Shown in pieces: positions 45,296 to 54,921 of a stretch of DNA of 64,000 nt. This DNA comes from Ahniella sp. Lineage in GTDB: Bacteria; Pseudomonadota; Gammaproteobacteria; Xanthomonadales; Ahniellaceae. The stretch is from the NCBI GenBank assembly GCA_016712105.1, contig JADJRU010000020.1, positions 1-64,000 on the forward strand. The letters are read 5' to 3'. The notes under the pieces were generated by a model, which worked only from the letters and a program-made list of their open reading frames with translations, did not search any database and was not told where the DNA came from. The stretch's first letter is position 1, and every line of letters starts with the position of its first letter. Position numbers and translations under genes: made by a program.

Positions 45296-46252
45296 TCGCC
45301 GTGTGGTGGTCGCTGGCAGTCGCGGCATGGTCGGCTCGGCGGTCATGCGCCGACTCGCCGACGAGCCGGAAACCCGAACCATCGGCCTGACTCGTGCCGA
45401 AGTCGACTTCACGGATCGATCGGCAGTGTTTGCGCGTTTGGCGGCACTGAAGCCGGACGTCCTCGTCATTGCCGCGGCAAAGGTCGGCGGCATTGAAGCC
45501 AACCGTACCCAGCCGGTGGCGTTCCTGACAGAGAACTTGTTGATCGAGTTGAACCTGATCAGTGGCGCGCATGCGGCGGTGTGCCGCAGATCCTGTTTCT
45601 GGGCAGTTCCTGTATCTATCCTAAGTTTGCGGAACAGCCGATCCGCGAGGAATCCTTGCTGACAGGCGCGCTCGAGCCCACGAACGAGGCCTACGCTCTG
45701 GCCAAGATCGCCGGCATTCGGCTGTGCGAAGCACATGACCTGGAATTCGGTCGCGATTATCGAAGCCTGATGCCGACGAACCTGTACGGACCGGGCGACA
45801 ACTTCGATCCCACCGGCAGCCATGTGATCCCGGGCATGATGCGCCGGTTTCATGAAGCACGGATTGTGTCGGCGGATTCCGTGTCGGTCTGGGGCAGTGG
45901 CACGCCGCGGCGCGAGTTCCTGCACGTTGATGACCTCGCGGACGCAGTGGCGTTTGTCCTGAACCTGTCGCGTGCGGATTGGGCCAGGCAGACCCAGCCC
46001 AATCAGCGGTTCTTGAACGTCGGCTGTGGTGATGATCTCTCGATCGCCGAGTTGGCCCGCCACATCGCCGATACCGTCGGATTCGCCGGAGCGCTGGAGT
46101 TCGATCGAAACAAACCCGATGGCACACCGCGGAAATTGCTGGACGTGAGTCGATTGAGTGCGCTGGGCTGGCGCGCGCGCAGGCCCTTGGCTGAAGGTCT
46201 GCGGGAAAGTTACACCTGGTTCCTGGAACACCAGCAATCGGCGAGGCTTTGA
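45285..46252 (+). CDS. fcl: GDP-L-fucose synthase, one apparent frameshift
   Basis: This epimerase/reductase completes GDP-L-fucose synthesis. GSRGMVGSAV, AAAKVGGIEANR, LFLGSSCIYPKFAEQP, the catalytic YALAK motif and LMPTNLYGPGDNFDP are all present, but split between two frames at about 45575. There GCGGCGGTGTGCCG should read with one more G to encode AAGVPQILFLG. With that the protein is about 322 residues, normal for Fcl. Starts at 45276, 45279 and 45285 are possible; the last is best spaced from GGGCGGG. It overlaps the transferase gene by one base (TGATG). Confidence 0.93.
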
Positions 46253-47333
46253 TGGGTTCAGCGTTGACCACAGGGCTGTTCACCTTCGCCGGGACGCATG
46301 TCCTGATCGGGGTGTTGGCGTGGTTGGCGCCCCGCGCAGGCTGGGTGGATCGACCCGGCGGGCACAAACATCATCTGGGTGACGTGCCGGTCATTGGTGG
46401 CTTGGCAGTCATGCTCGCAGTGTCGCTTTCGGTCTGGTTGGCCGGGCCTCCGGGTGCGCGGTCGACGGTCGTACTCGCCGGGATGGCGGCCCTATGCCTG
46501 CTGGGTCTGGTCGATGATCGATGGAGCATGTCGGCCCGGACCCGCATCATCATCCAGGCCAACGTCGTCGCACTGGTGCTGGTCCTGGCGGATGTCCAGT
46601 TGATCAGTCTGGGGTCTTGGGTCCCGGGGATCGACGATCTCCAGCTTGGATGGGCCATGATGCCGTTTTCGGTGTTTTGTGTGGTCGGTGTCATCAACGC
46701 CTTCAATATGGTCGATGGCATGGACGGGCTGTCGAGCAGCCTTTTTCTGCTGGTGGCGGCCGCGCTTTGGTTGCTGATGTCGACGGCTGGTTCGGATGCC
46801 GGACTGTTGTTCCTGTTGTCCACCATGATCGCCGCCATGCTCGCGTTCTTGTGCTGGAACTGGCCGCTGCGCTGGCGGCTCCAGCGCATTTTTCTCGGCG
46901 ATGCCGGAACGCTGCCGATCGGCTTGCTGTTGGGTGTGCTGCTGGTGGATACCTCGCAGCAACCGAACGCGTTGGCACCCGCGGCGGCATTGTGGCTCTT
47001 CGCTTGGCCACTGATCGATACGGTTTCGGTGATCCTGCGGCGGTTGACCCAAGGTAAATCGGCGTTTTCGGCCGACCAGCGCCATATCCACCATCTTGTT
47101 GTTGCGGGCCGGATTCAGTGTCCGCCAGACATGGATTGTTGGCCGATGCTCGCGCAAGGCTTGATGGCAGGTAGCGGGTTTGCTGATGACACGCCGGGTT
47201 GGCCGATGTGTGGGTCGCCGGCAGCTTTCTGGTCGTCGCGGTCTGGTGTCATCTGATGCTCATGCGCGTCGAGCGCACGCAGCGATGGTTCGGCCGGCCC
47301 TTGCGCGAGCGGGTCGGCGAAGATCATGTTTGA
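46252..47333 (+). CDS. Polyprenyl-phosphate sugar-1-phosphate transferase (MraY/WecA family), C-terminus frameshifted
   Basis: An integral membrane enzyme with about 10-11 helices that transfers a sugar phosphate from a UDP-sugar to undecaprenyl phosphate and so starts surface-polysaccharide assembly. The family motifs are DRPGGHKHH, GLVDDRWSMS, FNMVDGMDGLSS, FLGDAGTLPIGLLLG and the C-terminal DQRHIHHL. After the HIHHL motif (about 47100) sense jumps between frames: LLRAGFSVRQTW, then QGLM, then VWVAGSFLVVAVWCHLM. Several indels between 47100 and 47215 seem needed to reach the end RERVGEDHV at 47333. The stop overlaps the next start. Confidence 0.88.
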
Positions 47334-48735
47334 CCACGGTCACCCGGTCGAGCGCTGCCTTTGGCTTGCGCAGGTGCTGCTGGTGGCGCTCGCACCCTGG
47401 CTGCTGGGCAGTAACCGCGACTGGATCTGGCCATGGATCGCCGCGGCGGCACTCCTTTTCGGCGCGGCCACCTTGGCTCTGTGCCGGTTCGATTCGCGCC
47501 GGCATGAGCAACTGGTGCGCAAGGGTCGTCGCTTGTTCTGGGTCGCCGTAGCCGGTTTGCTGCTGATGCTCGTGGTTGCGTTGCTGGCCGGACCCCTCGG
47601 GGTCGCTGATGCCCGGGCCGTGCCGCGTCAATGGGTGTGGTCGCTCGCGTTGTTGATCCTGACCAGCAGCCTGGTCTTGCTGACCCATTCGCGGCGTCGC
47701 CTGCGCTGGGTTCTGATGATCTGGTTCGGGAATGCTGCAGCACTGGCGATGTTCGGCTTGGTGACCACCCTGTCCGGCGTGGACTTCAGCCTGTTCGGCA
47801 TCCAGCTTGACGCCACCAGCGTCGCGCGCGGGCCATTCATCAACCGAAACCATTTTGCCGGGTATCTGGCGGTGGCGGGTGGGCTGGGTTTTGGTTTGTT
47901 GTGCGCCGACCTGAGTCCGCGCCTGTACGACGAAAGCTGGCGCCAGCGAATGGCTCGGTGGCTGGCCCTGTTGCTGAGTCGCAAGCTGCTGGTGAGAACC
48001 CTGTTGGTTGTGGTCGTGATCGGGCTCATCGTGTCGCAGTCGCGAATGGGCAACCTGGCCTTTGCGGGCGGTATTGCGATCGCAGGTCTGCTGGCGCTCT
48101 GGTTCTGGCGCCCCTGGCCGCCGGCACTGTTGCCGCTGGTGCTGTCGATCTTCGTGATCGACGTGATCATTGCCGGATCGTGGTTCGGCCTCGACCGCCT
48201 GCAGCAACGATTCCAGGATACGACCGTTGTGGCATCCGTTGAATTGGCAGCCGGTGAAGCCGCAGGTCAGGCACCGGTCACGGGTAGTGTGGAACCCAGT
48301 GACGGCGAGCGTGTACGGGTGGCGCTCGGCAGCCTCGGCATGTTGCGCGATCACCTGTGGTTGGGAGTCGGTGCCGGCGCATGGCGCAGTGGCTTCGGCG
48401 AGTTCAAACCCGCCACGGTTCATCTGCATTACCAGCATGCACACAATGACTGGGTGCAGTTGCTGGTGGAGCGAGGGGTGCTGGGTTTCCTGTTGTACGT
48501 GGCCCTGCTCGGACTTGCCGTGAAATACTGCATCAAGGTCTTGCGCGACCGCGAAGATCGACTGTTGCGCGGTGCCGCGGTCGGCATTCTTGCGGGGCTG
48601 TCGGCGATGGTCATCCACGGGCTGGCCGATTTTAATGCGCAGATTCCCGCGTACGCGTTGTTCATTCACGTACTGCTGGGACTTTCCGTTAATGTGGCTG
48701 CATTGCCGGAACGGTCCGCCTTGGTCAAACCATGA
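47326..48735 (+). CDS. O-antigen ligase/polymerase-type membrane protein
   Basis: The protein has 469 residues with about 11-12 hydrophobic segments. The Wzy_C/WaaL-type signature is visible: a large periplasmic loop with GPFINRNHFAGYL early, then WLGVGAGAWRSGF and HYQHAHNDWVQLLVERG. Proteins of this class polymerise repeat units or ligate glycans to an acceptor. As the only such protein in the cluster it is more likely a polymerase or ligase for the polysaccharide made here. It overlaps the preceding transferase gene and, by 4 bases, the following Sel1 gene. Confidence 0.88.
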   Translation: MFDHGHPVERCLWLAQVLLVALAPWLLGSNRDWIWPWIAAAALLFGAATLALCRFDSRRHEQLVRKGRRLFWVAVAGLLLMLVVALLAGPLGVADARAVPRQWVWSLALLILTSSLVLLTHSRRRLRWVLMIWFGNAAALAMFGLVTTLSGVDFSLFGIQLDATSVARGPFINRNHFAGYLAVAGGLGFGLLCADLSPRLYDESWRQRMARWLALLLSRKLLVRTLLVVVVIGLIVSQSRMGNLAFAGGIAIAGLLALWFWRPWPPALLPLVLSIFVIDVIIAGSWFGLDRLQQRFQDTTVVASVELAAGEAAGQAPVTGSVEPSDGERVRVALGSLGMLRDHLWLGVGAGAWRSGFGEFKPATVHLHYQHAHNDWVQLLVERGVLGFLLYVALLGLAVKYCIKVLRDREDRLLRGAAVGILAGLSAMVIHGLADFNAQIPAYALFIHVLLGLSVNVAALPERSALVKP

Positions 48736-49727
48736 ATCTTCTGTTGCGTCCCGCCTTGTTGGTTTTGTCGTTGAGCTTTCTGGCACCCGGTGTCGAGGCG
48801 GGCTGTACTTTGCCGCGCGACAAGACGCCGGTGGACTGGCGCGTGCCTGCCGAGCAGGAATTGTCGACGCTCCGTAAGCAGGTCAAGTCGAAACAGAAGG
48901 CCAACGAAGCGCGCGAAGCCATGGCGAACATGGCCGTGACACTATGGGTGCGCTCGAACCGGCTGGAGGCGGAAGGTGATGCGAGCACCGCAAACGCGAT
49001 CCGCCGGTTCCTCCGGGATCAGCTGCCCGACACCGAATGGCGCATCGGCTATCAGGCACAAAACAACGACCAGGGTGCAGCCGAGGCGATTCTGACCCGC
49101 CTTCGTGTTGACCCGAAGTCCGATCCCAAACAAGTCTGCAACGCGGCGTTTCGTGCGGCGGGCCTGGGCAGCGCCGAAGGCCAGTTCAGGCAAGCACAAT
49201 GTGTGACCGATGGCCTCGAATCAAGACGTTATCTGGAGCAAGCTGCAGCCAGTGGTCATGCCGCCGCGCAAGAAGCGCTCGGCCGGATCTGTCTGAATGA
49301 AGGCGCCGGCAGTGCCGACTGCACGACGCGGTGGTTGTGTCGTTCGGCACAATCCGGCCGCAAGGAAGCGCAGAGTCTGCTGGGCTGGTGGCTAGGTCGC
49401 GCAGAAGCCCCTTCGGCGGATCGGGTCGACGCCGAAGCCTGGCTCAAGCGTGCGGCGGAGCAGGGTGACCGTTCGGCGATGAACAATCTTGGCGAATGGT
49501 GGGAGCGTGCGGACGACTTCAACCAATCCCTGATCTGGTACCGGAAGGCAGCCACTGCCGGACAACCGGAAGCGATGGTCAATGTCGGCCGATTGTTGGC
49601 GCGCAGCCCCGATGGCTGTGCAGAAGCAGCGCAATGGTTCGATCGTGCTGCGGCGCAGGGCTTGAGTCTGGCGAACGAGTACCGCGCCAAACTTCCCTGT
49701 GTTCAGGCGGGCGGCAACCCGAAATAA
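48732..49727 (+). CDS. Secreted Sel1/TPR-like repeat protein
   Basis: The protein has 331 residues and a signal peptide ending VEAG near residue 24. Sel1-like repeats are seen as AAASGHAAAQEALGRICL, AAEQGDRSAMNNLGEWW and AATAGQPEAMVNVGRLL. It has seven or more cysteines in the mature part, an uneven but high number for a periplasmic scaffold. The 4-base overlap with the ligase/polymerase gene places it in the polysaccharide operon, perhaps as a scaffold for assembly or export. That role is inference. Confidence 0.82.
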   Translation: MNLLLRPALLVLSLSFLAPGVEAGCTLPRDKTPVDWRVPAEQELSTLRKQVKSKQKANEAREAMANMAVTLWVRSNRLEAEGDASTANAIRRFLRDQLPDTEWRIGYQAQNNDQGAAEAILTRLRVDPKSDPKQVCNAAFRAAGLGSAEGQFRQAQCVTDGLESRRYLEQAAASGHAAAQEALGRICLNEGAGSADCTTRWLCRSAQSGRKEAQSLLGWWLGRAEAPSADRVDAEAWLKRAAEQGDRSAMNNLGEWWERADDFNQSLIWYRKAATAGQPEAMVNVGRLLARSPDGCAEAAQWFDRAAAQGLSLANEYRAKLPCVQAGGNPK

Positions 49728-49744
49728 TCCTTCACTGCACTCGC

Positions 49745-50896
49745 ATGAACCCAGAATCTTCGATCGTCATTCTAGGCAGTGGGCTTGCGGGGTACACCCT
49801 TGCACGTGAACTGCGCAAACTCGACAAACTGGTGCCGGTGACGGTGATCAGTGCCGACCATGGCGGCTTCTATTCCAAGCCGATGTTGTCGAACGGGTTC
49901 GCCAGCGGGCGAACACCCGAAAGCCTGGTCACCAGTACCGCCGAGACCATGGCGAGTCAGTTGGGGATCACTGTGCTGGCGCACACGCGTGTGGTGTCCA
50001 TCGACCCCACGGCTCACGAACTGCACACCGATCAAGGCGCCATCCCGTTTGGGCGATTGGTCCTGGCGCTGGGTGCCGATCCAATCCGGTTGTCGATCGA
50101 TGGGGATGCCGCCGACCAGATCCTGTCGGTGAATGATTGGGAAGACTATCTTCGCTTTCGCGCACGAGTGGCCAATGCCGATCGTGTGATGGTGCTCGGT
50201 GCCGGGCTCATCGGCTGTGAGTTCGCAAACGATCTGTGCCTGGGTGGCAAACAGGTTGCAGTGGTCGATCTGGCCGAACGGCCTTTGGGGCGACTGTTGC
50301 CGGATCAGGCGGCGGCCGTGGTCCAGCAAGCCCTTCAGGCGGCCGGGGTGCGTTGGCATCTGGGCACCAGCATCACCCGCGTCGATCATGCCGAAGGGCA
50401 TCTGTCGGTCGCGCTCGCCGATGGAACACGATGGGCAACCGACCTGGTGTTGTCGGCGATCGGCTTGCGACCGCGAACCCAATTGGCGGCCGAAGCGGGC
50501 TTCGTCACGGGACGCGGGATTCAGGTCGACCGGTTCTTGCGCACCAACCAGCCGGATGTCTACGCGCTCGGTGATTGTGCCGAGGTCTGCGGACTCGTCT
50601 TGCCGTACGTCATGCCCATCATGCAAGCGGCGAAAGCGCTTGCGAAAACGCTGATCGGTGAGCCGACCGAGTTGTCGTACCCGGCGATGCCGGTGACCGT
50701 CAAGACGCCGGCGGCACCGACCGTGGTGGCGCCGCCCATGGATGTCCGGCCCGGGCGCTGGGAGGAAACCGTCGACGAGCGGGGTGTTGTGGCGCGTTTT
50801 CTCGGCGACGACAACCAGTTGCTCGGGTTTGCGCTGGTCGGCCCTGCCACGGCAGACCGTATGGCGATGACGAAGTTGTTGCCTGCCTGGTTGTGA
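49745..50896 (+). CDS. FAD/NAD(P)-dependent oxidoreductase (rubredoxin reductase-like)
   Basis: The 383-residue protein has two dinucleotide-binding domains. The FAD motif is VILGSGLAGYTLARELRKLD, the NAD motif is VMVLGAGLIGCEFANDLCLGG, and the second FAD motif is TNQPDVYALGDCAEV. The short C-terminal domain resembles the rubredoxin reductase C-terminal domain. No rubredoxin gene is adjacent, so the electron acceptor is unknown. I start at the ATG at 49745, since a longer frame overlaps the Sel1 gene. A hairpin follows the stop. Confidence 0.87.
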   Translation: MNPESSIVILGSGLAGYTLARELRKLDKLVPVTVISADHGGFYSKPMLSNGFASGRTPESLVTSTAETMASQLGITVLAHTRVVSIDPTAHELHTDQGAIPFGRLVLALGADPIRLSIDGDAADQILSVNDWEDYLRFRARVANADRVMVLGAGLIGCEFANDLCLGGKQVAVVDLAERPLGRLLPDQAAAVVQQALQAAGVRWHLGTSITRVDHAEGHLSVALADGTRWATDLVLSAIGLRPRTQLAAEAGFVTGRGIQVDRFLRTNQPDVYALGDCAEVCGLVLPYVMPIMQAAKALAKTLIGEPTELSYPAMPVTVKTPAAPTVVAPPMDVRPGRWEETVDERGVVARFLGDDNQLLGFALVGPATADRMAMTKLLPAWL

Positions 50897-50910
50897 GGCT
50901 GATGGTCTGG

Positions 50911-50938
50911 ATCGATGCCCCGGTTGTCGGGCGTCGAT
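50911..50938 (+). terminator. Hairpin between the oxidoreductase gene and relA
   Basis: ATCGATGCCC pairs with GGGCGTCGAT (one G-U pair) around an 8-base loop, 14 bases after the stop. The U tract is poor. It may be a terminator or a leader hairpin of relA. Confidence 0.45.
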
Positions 50939-50967
50939 GCTCAAGTCCTGACTGATACCATCCGGCC

Positions 50968-53103
50968 ATGCAGCTTACTCAGGCGGAAACCCCCGATAGT
51001 CTCGAATCCTGGCTGGCCGGGCTGGGCACCGACCGGCGTGCCGATCCGGGCGTGGCCGCTGCCTGTGCTGCCTATGCCGAGGCACCACGGGCCGACTATC
51101 CCTTGCCCAAGCTGCTGGCCGTATTGGGCATTCTCCGGACGCTGGGTGTGGACAGCGAAACGCTGTGTGCCTGCATCTGGCATGCGTGTACCCATGTTCC
51201 GGCGCAGTTGCCGCCACGCTTGCGCGCATTGGTGGACGGACAGAACGAGGCGCAACGCGTCTGGTCGCTGTATGCGGAGCGGGGCACCAGCGGCGGTGCC
51301 GAAGGTCTGCGCCGGCTGCTGCTGGCCATCATCAAGGATTTGCGCGTGGTGTTCGTGCTGCTGGCCGAACAACTGGTGCGACTGCGCCAAGGCGCGAACC
51401 TGCCGCCATCCGAACAGCGCGCCGCCGCGCAGTTGACGGCGGACATCCATGCGCCACTGGCCAATCGGCTGGGCGTCTGGCAGATCAAATGGGAATTGGA
51501 AGACTGGTCATTCCGATACCTGCAGCCGGAGCAGTACAAGCGTATTGCCAAGGCCCTGGATGAACGTCGCGGCGATCGTGAGCGGTTCATCGAACGCGTG
51601 CAGGCCGACCTGCTGAAGGAGCTCAATACGCAGGGCATCCAGGCCGATATCGCCGGAAGACCCAAGCACATCTATTCGATCTGGCGGAAGATGAGCAAGA
51701 AGCAGGTCGATCTGGACCAGTTGTATGACGTGCGCGCGGTGCGGGTGCTGGTGCAGGACATTCCGACCTGTTACGCCGCGCTGGGTGTCGTGCATGCCCT
51801 GTGGCCGCCGGTTCCCGGCGAATTCGATGACTACATCGCGAGGCCGAAGGGCAACAATTACCGGTCCTTGCACACGGCTGTGATCGGTCCGGAAGGCAAG
51901 TCGCTGGAAGTCCAGATCCGCACCCAGGAAATGCATGACCATGCCGAACTCGGTGTGGCGGCACACTGGCGTTACAAGGAAGGCGGGGCAGGTGATGCCG
52001 CGTTTGAACGCAAGATCGCCGGTCTCCGCCACATGCTGGAGGCAAAGGCCGACACCGAGTCGGATGCGGCCCTGCTGGCGGGCCTGCAGACCGATGTGGT
52101 CGATGATCGGGTGTACCTGCTGACGCCGCAAGGCAAGGTGCTCGACCTGCCGCGCGGCGCGACGGTGCTGGATTTTGCTTACCACGTGCACACGGAAGTG
52201 GGGCATCGTTGTCGTGGCGCGAAGATCAATGGTCGTCTGGTGCCGCTGGAAAGCTCGCCGGCCAGTGGTGACGTCATCGAAATTGTCGTCGCCAAAGTGA
52301 GTGAGCCTCGCCGTGACTGGGTGATCGCCGCGAACCATTATCTGGTCACGCCGCGCGCGAAAGAAAAAGTCCGGGCGTATTTCCGGAAACTCGATCACGA
52401 GCGCAACGTCGTGGCCGGACGTGAGCTGGTCGAGAAGGAACTCAAGCGCGTCGCCATGGCGGATGCCGATCTGAGTCCGCTGCCGGCGCGATTTAATCTC
52501 AAGACCACGGATGATCTGTATGTGGCCATTGGTATCGGCGAAGTCACCACCGGCCAGGTGGCTCGCGCGCTGCATGAACTGGCGCAGCCCAAGGCCCCCG
52601 GAAGGCCGGAACAATCCGCAGAACCGCCAAGGCTCAAACGTCGCGACAAGGATGCGATCGTCATCGAGGGGATCGGCAATCTGCTCACGCAGATGGCGCG
52701 TTGTTGCCAGCCGATTCCCGGTGATCCCATCATCGGTTATCTCACGCGCGGGAAAGGCGTCAGCATCCATCGACAAGGCTGCGCCAGTTTCGAGAACCTC
52801 ATTCGCCGGGACCCGGATCGATGTATGGAAGTGGCTTGGGGCCATCGCGCCGAGTTTTCGTACGAAATCGAAATCCTCGTACGGGGTTATGACCGCAAGG
52901 GCCTGCTGAAAGACGTATCGTCCGCGATCTCGGCGGCCGACGCGCACGTCATTGCCGCCAGCACGCGCCTCGACGCCGACCACGGTATTGCGGAGATGCA
53001 CTTTGCCGTGCGGGTGAGCGACTTCGCCCAACTGAGTGGACTGCTGAACAAGGTCGCCGGATTGCCGAACGTCATCGAGGCCCGACGCAAGGCGCAAAAA
53101 TAG
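50968..53103 (+). CDS. relA: GTP pyrophosphokinase RelA
   Basis: The 711-residue protein makes (p)ppGpp when ribosomes hold uncharged tRNA. The order is a degenerate N-terminal hydrolase domain (no HD motif, so synthesis only), the synthetase domain with EFDDYIARPKGNNYRSLHT and AELGVAAHWRYKEG, a TGS domain (YLLTPQGKVLDLPRGATVLD), a zinc-finger region (ARCCQPIPGDPIIGY) and a C-terminal ACT domain. The EFDD form of the synthetase motif fits RelA rather than SpoT. The gene is intact. Confidence 0.97.
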   Translation: MQLTQAETPDSLESWLAGLGTDRRADPGVAAACAAYAEAPRADYPLPKLLAVLGILRTLGVDSETLCACIWHACTHVPAQLPPRLRALVDGQNEAQRVWSLYAERGTSGGAEGLRRLLLAIIKDLRVVFVLLAEQLVRLRQGANLPPSEQRAAAQLTADIHAPLANRLGVWQIKWELEDWSFRYLQPEQYKRIAKALDERRGDRERFIERVQADLLKELNTQGIQADIAGRPKHIYSIWRKMSKKQVDLDQLYDVRAVRVLVQDIPTCYAALGVVHALWPPVPGEFDDYIARPKGNNYRSLHTAVIGPEGKSLEVQIRTQEMHDHAELGVAAHWRYKEGGAGDAAFERKIAGLRHMLEAKADTESDAALLAGLQTDVVDDRVYLLTPQGKVLDLPRGATVLDFAYHVHTEVGHRCRGAKINGRLVPLESSPASGDVIEIVVAKVSEPRRDWVIAANHYLVTPRAKEKVRAYFRKLDHERNVVAGRELVEKELKRVAMADADLSPLPARFNLKTTDDLYVAIGIGEVTTGQVARALHELAQPKAPGRPEQSAEPPRLKRRDKDAIVIEGIGNLLTQMARCCQPIPGDPIIGYLTRGKGVSIHRQGCASFENLIRRDPDRCMEVAWGHRAEFSYEIEILVRGYDRKGLLKDVSSAISAADAHVIAASTRLDADHGIAEMHFAVRVSDFAQLSGLLNKVAGLPNVIEARRKAQK

Positions 53104-53243
53104 GACGTACCTCCCGGCGCGAGGTTCAGTTCGTGTGCCAAGCCGATCATTCTTGAACAAGAGAGCTCGCGGATCGCGTATCCCTGTGATGCAGGATGGA
53201 CGAATTTGCGGTCAGCTGGGGTCCCATCCTTCAGGAGACCACC

Positions 53244-53534
53244 ATGCGCTCAAAAGTCGGCCAGTCTTTCTCTTTTGTCGTTGCACTGCTCGCAGCACAG
53301 CCAAGCCTTGCGGCAGTGAATGTGGACTACCGGAATTTCGACAGCGAGGACCGCGAGTTTGCTGCCACCTGCAGCGGCTCCCGTGCGTCGATCAAGTTCA
53401 ACCGGGGCACTACAGGATCGGCCACGCTCCAGGGCTCCGCACCCTGTGTCATCAAACAAGGTTCTGAAGAGGTGATCTTGAACGGCGGGGAAGACGTGGA
53501 GATCAAGAATGGCGTGATCCAGATCGTCGATTGA
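53244..53534 (+). CDS. Small exported protein of unknown function
   Basis: The product has 96 residues from the ATG at 53244, with AGGAG 6 bases upstream. The signal peptide ends near SLAA. The mature part is short and beta-rich, with two cysteines (ATCSGS and APCVIKQ) that may form a disulfide, and a Gly/Glu-rich end NGGEDVEIKNG. The family is unrecognised. An earlier in-frame ATG at 53196 would spoil the signal peptide. It is a single gene between relA and the haloperoxidase-like gene. Confidence 0.7.
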   Translation: MRSKVGQSFSFVVALLAAQPSLAAVNVDYRNFDSEDREFAATCSGSRASIKFNRGTTGSATLQGSAPCVIKQGSEEVILNGGEDVEIKNGVIQIVD

Positions 53535-53654
53535 CGCCATTGAAGGAACCCGATCCGGACGCGATTTCGACGCTGTCGCGCCGTCTGGATCCCACATTTG
53601 ATTGTGATAGCCTCAAGCCCCCACATCGACCGCCAGGGGCGGAAAGGCTTGTCC

Positions 53655-54872
53655 ATGCGTTGTGTTCGTGCGTCTTCGATTTTGGCCGTCGCAATGGCCG
53701 CTACGCTGGTGCCGCAGTTCGCTTCCGCCGGCCTGATCAACAATGTTCTGATCCAGTGGCGGGGCCATGCCGACAAGTGCGAGGACCCGGTCCAGCGTTT
53801 CCCCGAAGCGATGATGCAGGTCGCGATGTTCGAGGCGATCAACGCAATCCAGCCGAAGTACAAACCCTATCTTGAAGAATTGAACGCACCGGCTGGCAGT
53901 TCGGTGGACGCCGCCGCTGCAAGCGCCGCGCACGACGTACTGGTGCTGGTCTGTCCGGATCAGAAGGAAATCTTCGATGGCGCACTGAAAGCGGCGCTCG
54001 AAGCCATTCCGGATGAGACGGCACGGGATGCCGGTGGAAAAGTCGGGCGCGAAGCAGCGGCGGCTGTTATTGCGGCGCGACAGGATCCCAAGGGCGGGCT
54101 CCAGGATCCGGTGTTCGATCCACCAGAACCCGGGCGTTATGCGTCGACGATGCGTCGCGCGGGTTTTCAGTTGGCGAGTCACAAGCCCTGGGTCATGAAC
54201 AGCCCGGATGAACTGCGCTCGGCGCCGCCACCGGCACTCGACAGCGAAATCTGGGCCAAGGATCTCGAAGAGGTGAAATCGCTTGGCTCGAAGAAGTCCA
54301 AGACCCGAACTGCCGAACAGACCGACAGCGCGAAGTTCTGGGCGGGGCGTGACACGCGAGTCGTGCTCGATCAACTCATTGGTCGTCCGGGGCGCACACT
54401 GGTTGACGATGCACGGTTTCTTGCGCTGGCCGAGATGGCTCACGCCGATGCCTACATCGCGATGATGGACGGCAAGTACCACTACGACCTGTGGCGTCCG
54501 ATCACTGCCATCCGCCACGCTGATACGGATGGCAACGCGGCCACCAGTCCCGACCCGCAATGGATCGGCCTTGGTGAGACGCCGTACCACCCGGAATATC
54601 CATGTGGCCATTGCCTGAGCGCCGCGGCTGCCGGTGCCGTCATTTCAAGCGAGTTCGGCAGCAATGTGCCGCCATTGGTACTGACCGGCGAAGAGTCCAT
54701 GCTGCGCCGTTTCGATACGCCCGATGAGTACGTCAATGACGTGGCCACGTCGCGGATTTATATCGGTGTGCATTACCGCTTTTCGGTGGATGCCGGTGTT
54801 GCCGCCGGCTCGGCGATCGGCAAGCTGGCAGCAAAGCGTCATTTCGCGCCTCTGGCGAAGGGCATGGAGTAA
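53655..54872 (+). CDS. Secreted vanadium haloperoxidase/PAP2-like protein
   Basis: The protein has 405 residues and a signal peptide ending FASA. The PAP2/vanadate-binding pattern is visible: Lys and Arg in KYHYDLWRPITAIR, HPEYPCGHCLSAAAAG in place of the usual PSGH(S/T), and SRIYIGVHYRFSVDAG with the final Arg and His. It may be a bacterial vanadium-dependent haloperoxidase or a non-specific acid phosphatase relative. Cys replaces Ser next to the GH motif. The start at 53655 is chosen for the signal peptide. There is no clear operon partner. Confidence 0.82.
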   Translation: MRCVRASSILAVAMAATLVPQFASAGLINNVLIQWRGHADKCEDPVQRFPEAMMQVAMFEAINAIQPKYKPYLEELNAPAGSSVDAAAASAAHDVLVLVCPDQKEIFDGALKAALEAIPDETARDAGGKVGREAAAAVIAARQDPKGGLQDPVFDPPEPGRYASTMRRAGFQLASHKPWVMNSPDELRSAPPPALDSEIWAKDLEEVKSLGSKKSKTRTAEQTDSAKFWAGRDTRVVLDQLIGRPGRTLVDDARFLALAEMAHADAYIAMMDGKYHYDLWRPITAIRHADTDGNAATSPDPQWIGLGETPYHPEYPCGHCLSAAAAGAVISSEFGSNVPPLVLTGEESMLRRFDTPDEYVNDVATSRIYIGVHYRFSVDAGVAAGSAIGKLAAKRHFAPLAKGME

Positions 54873-54921
54873 GCGAAGTAAAAGTCGTCTGGCATTCTGA
54901 GTGTCCCCACCAAAGGTTCCC

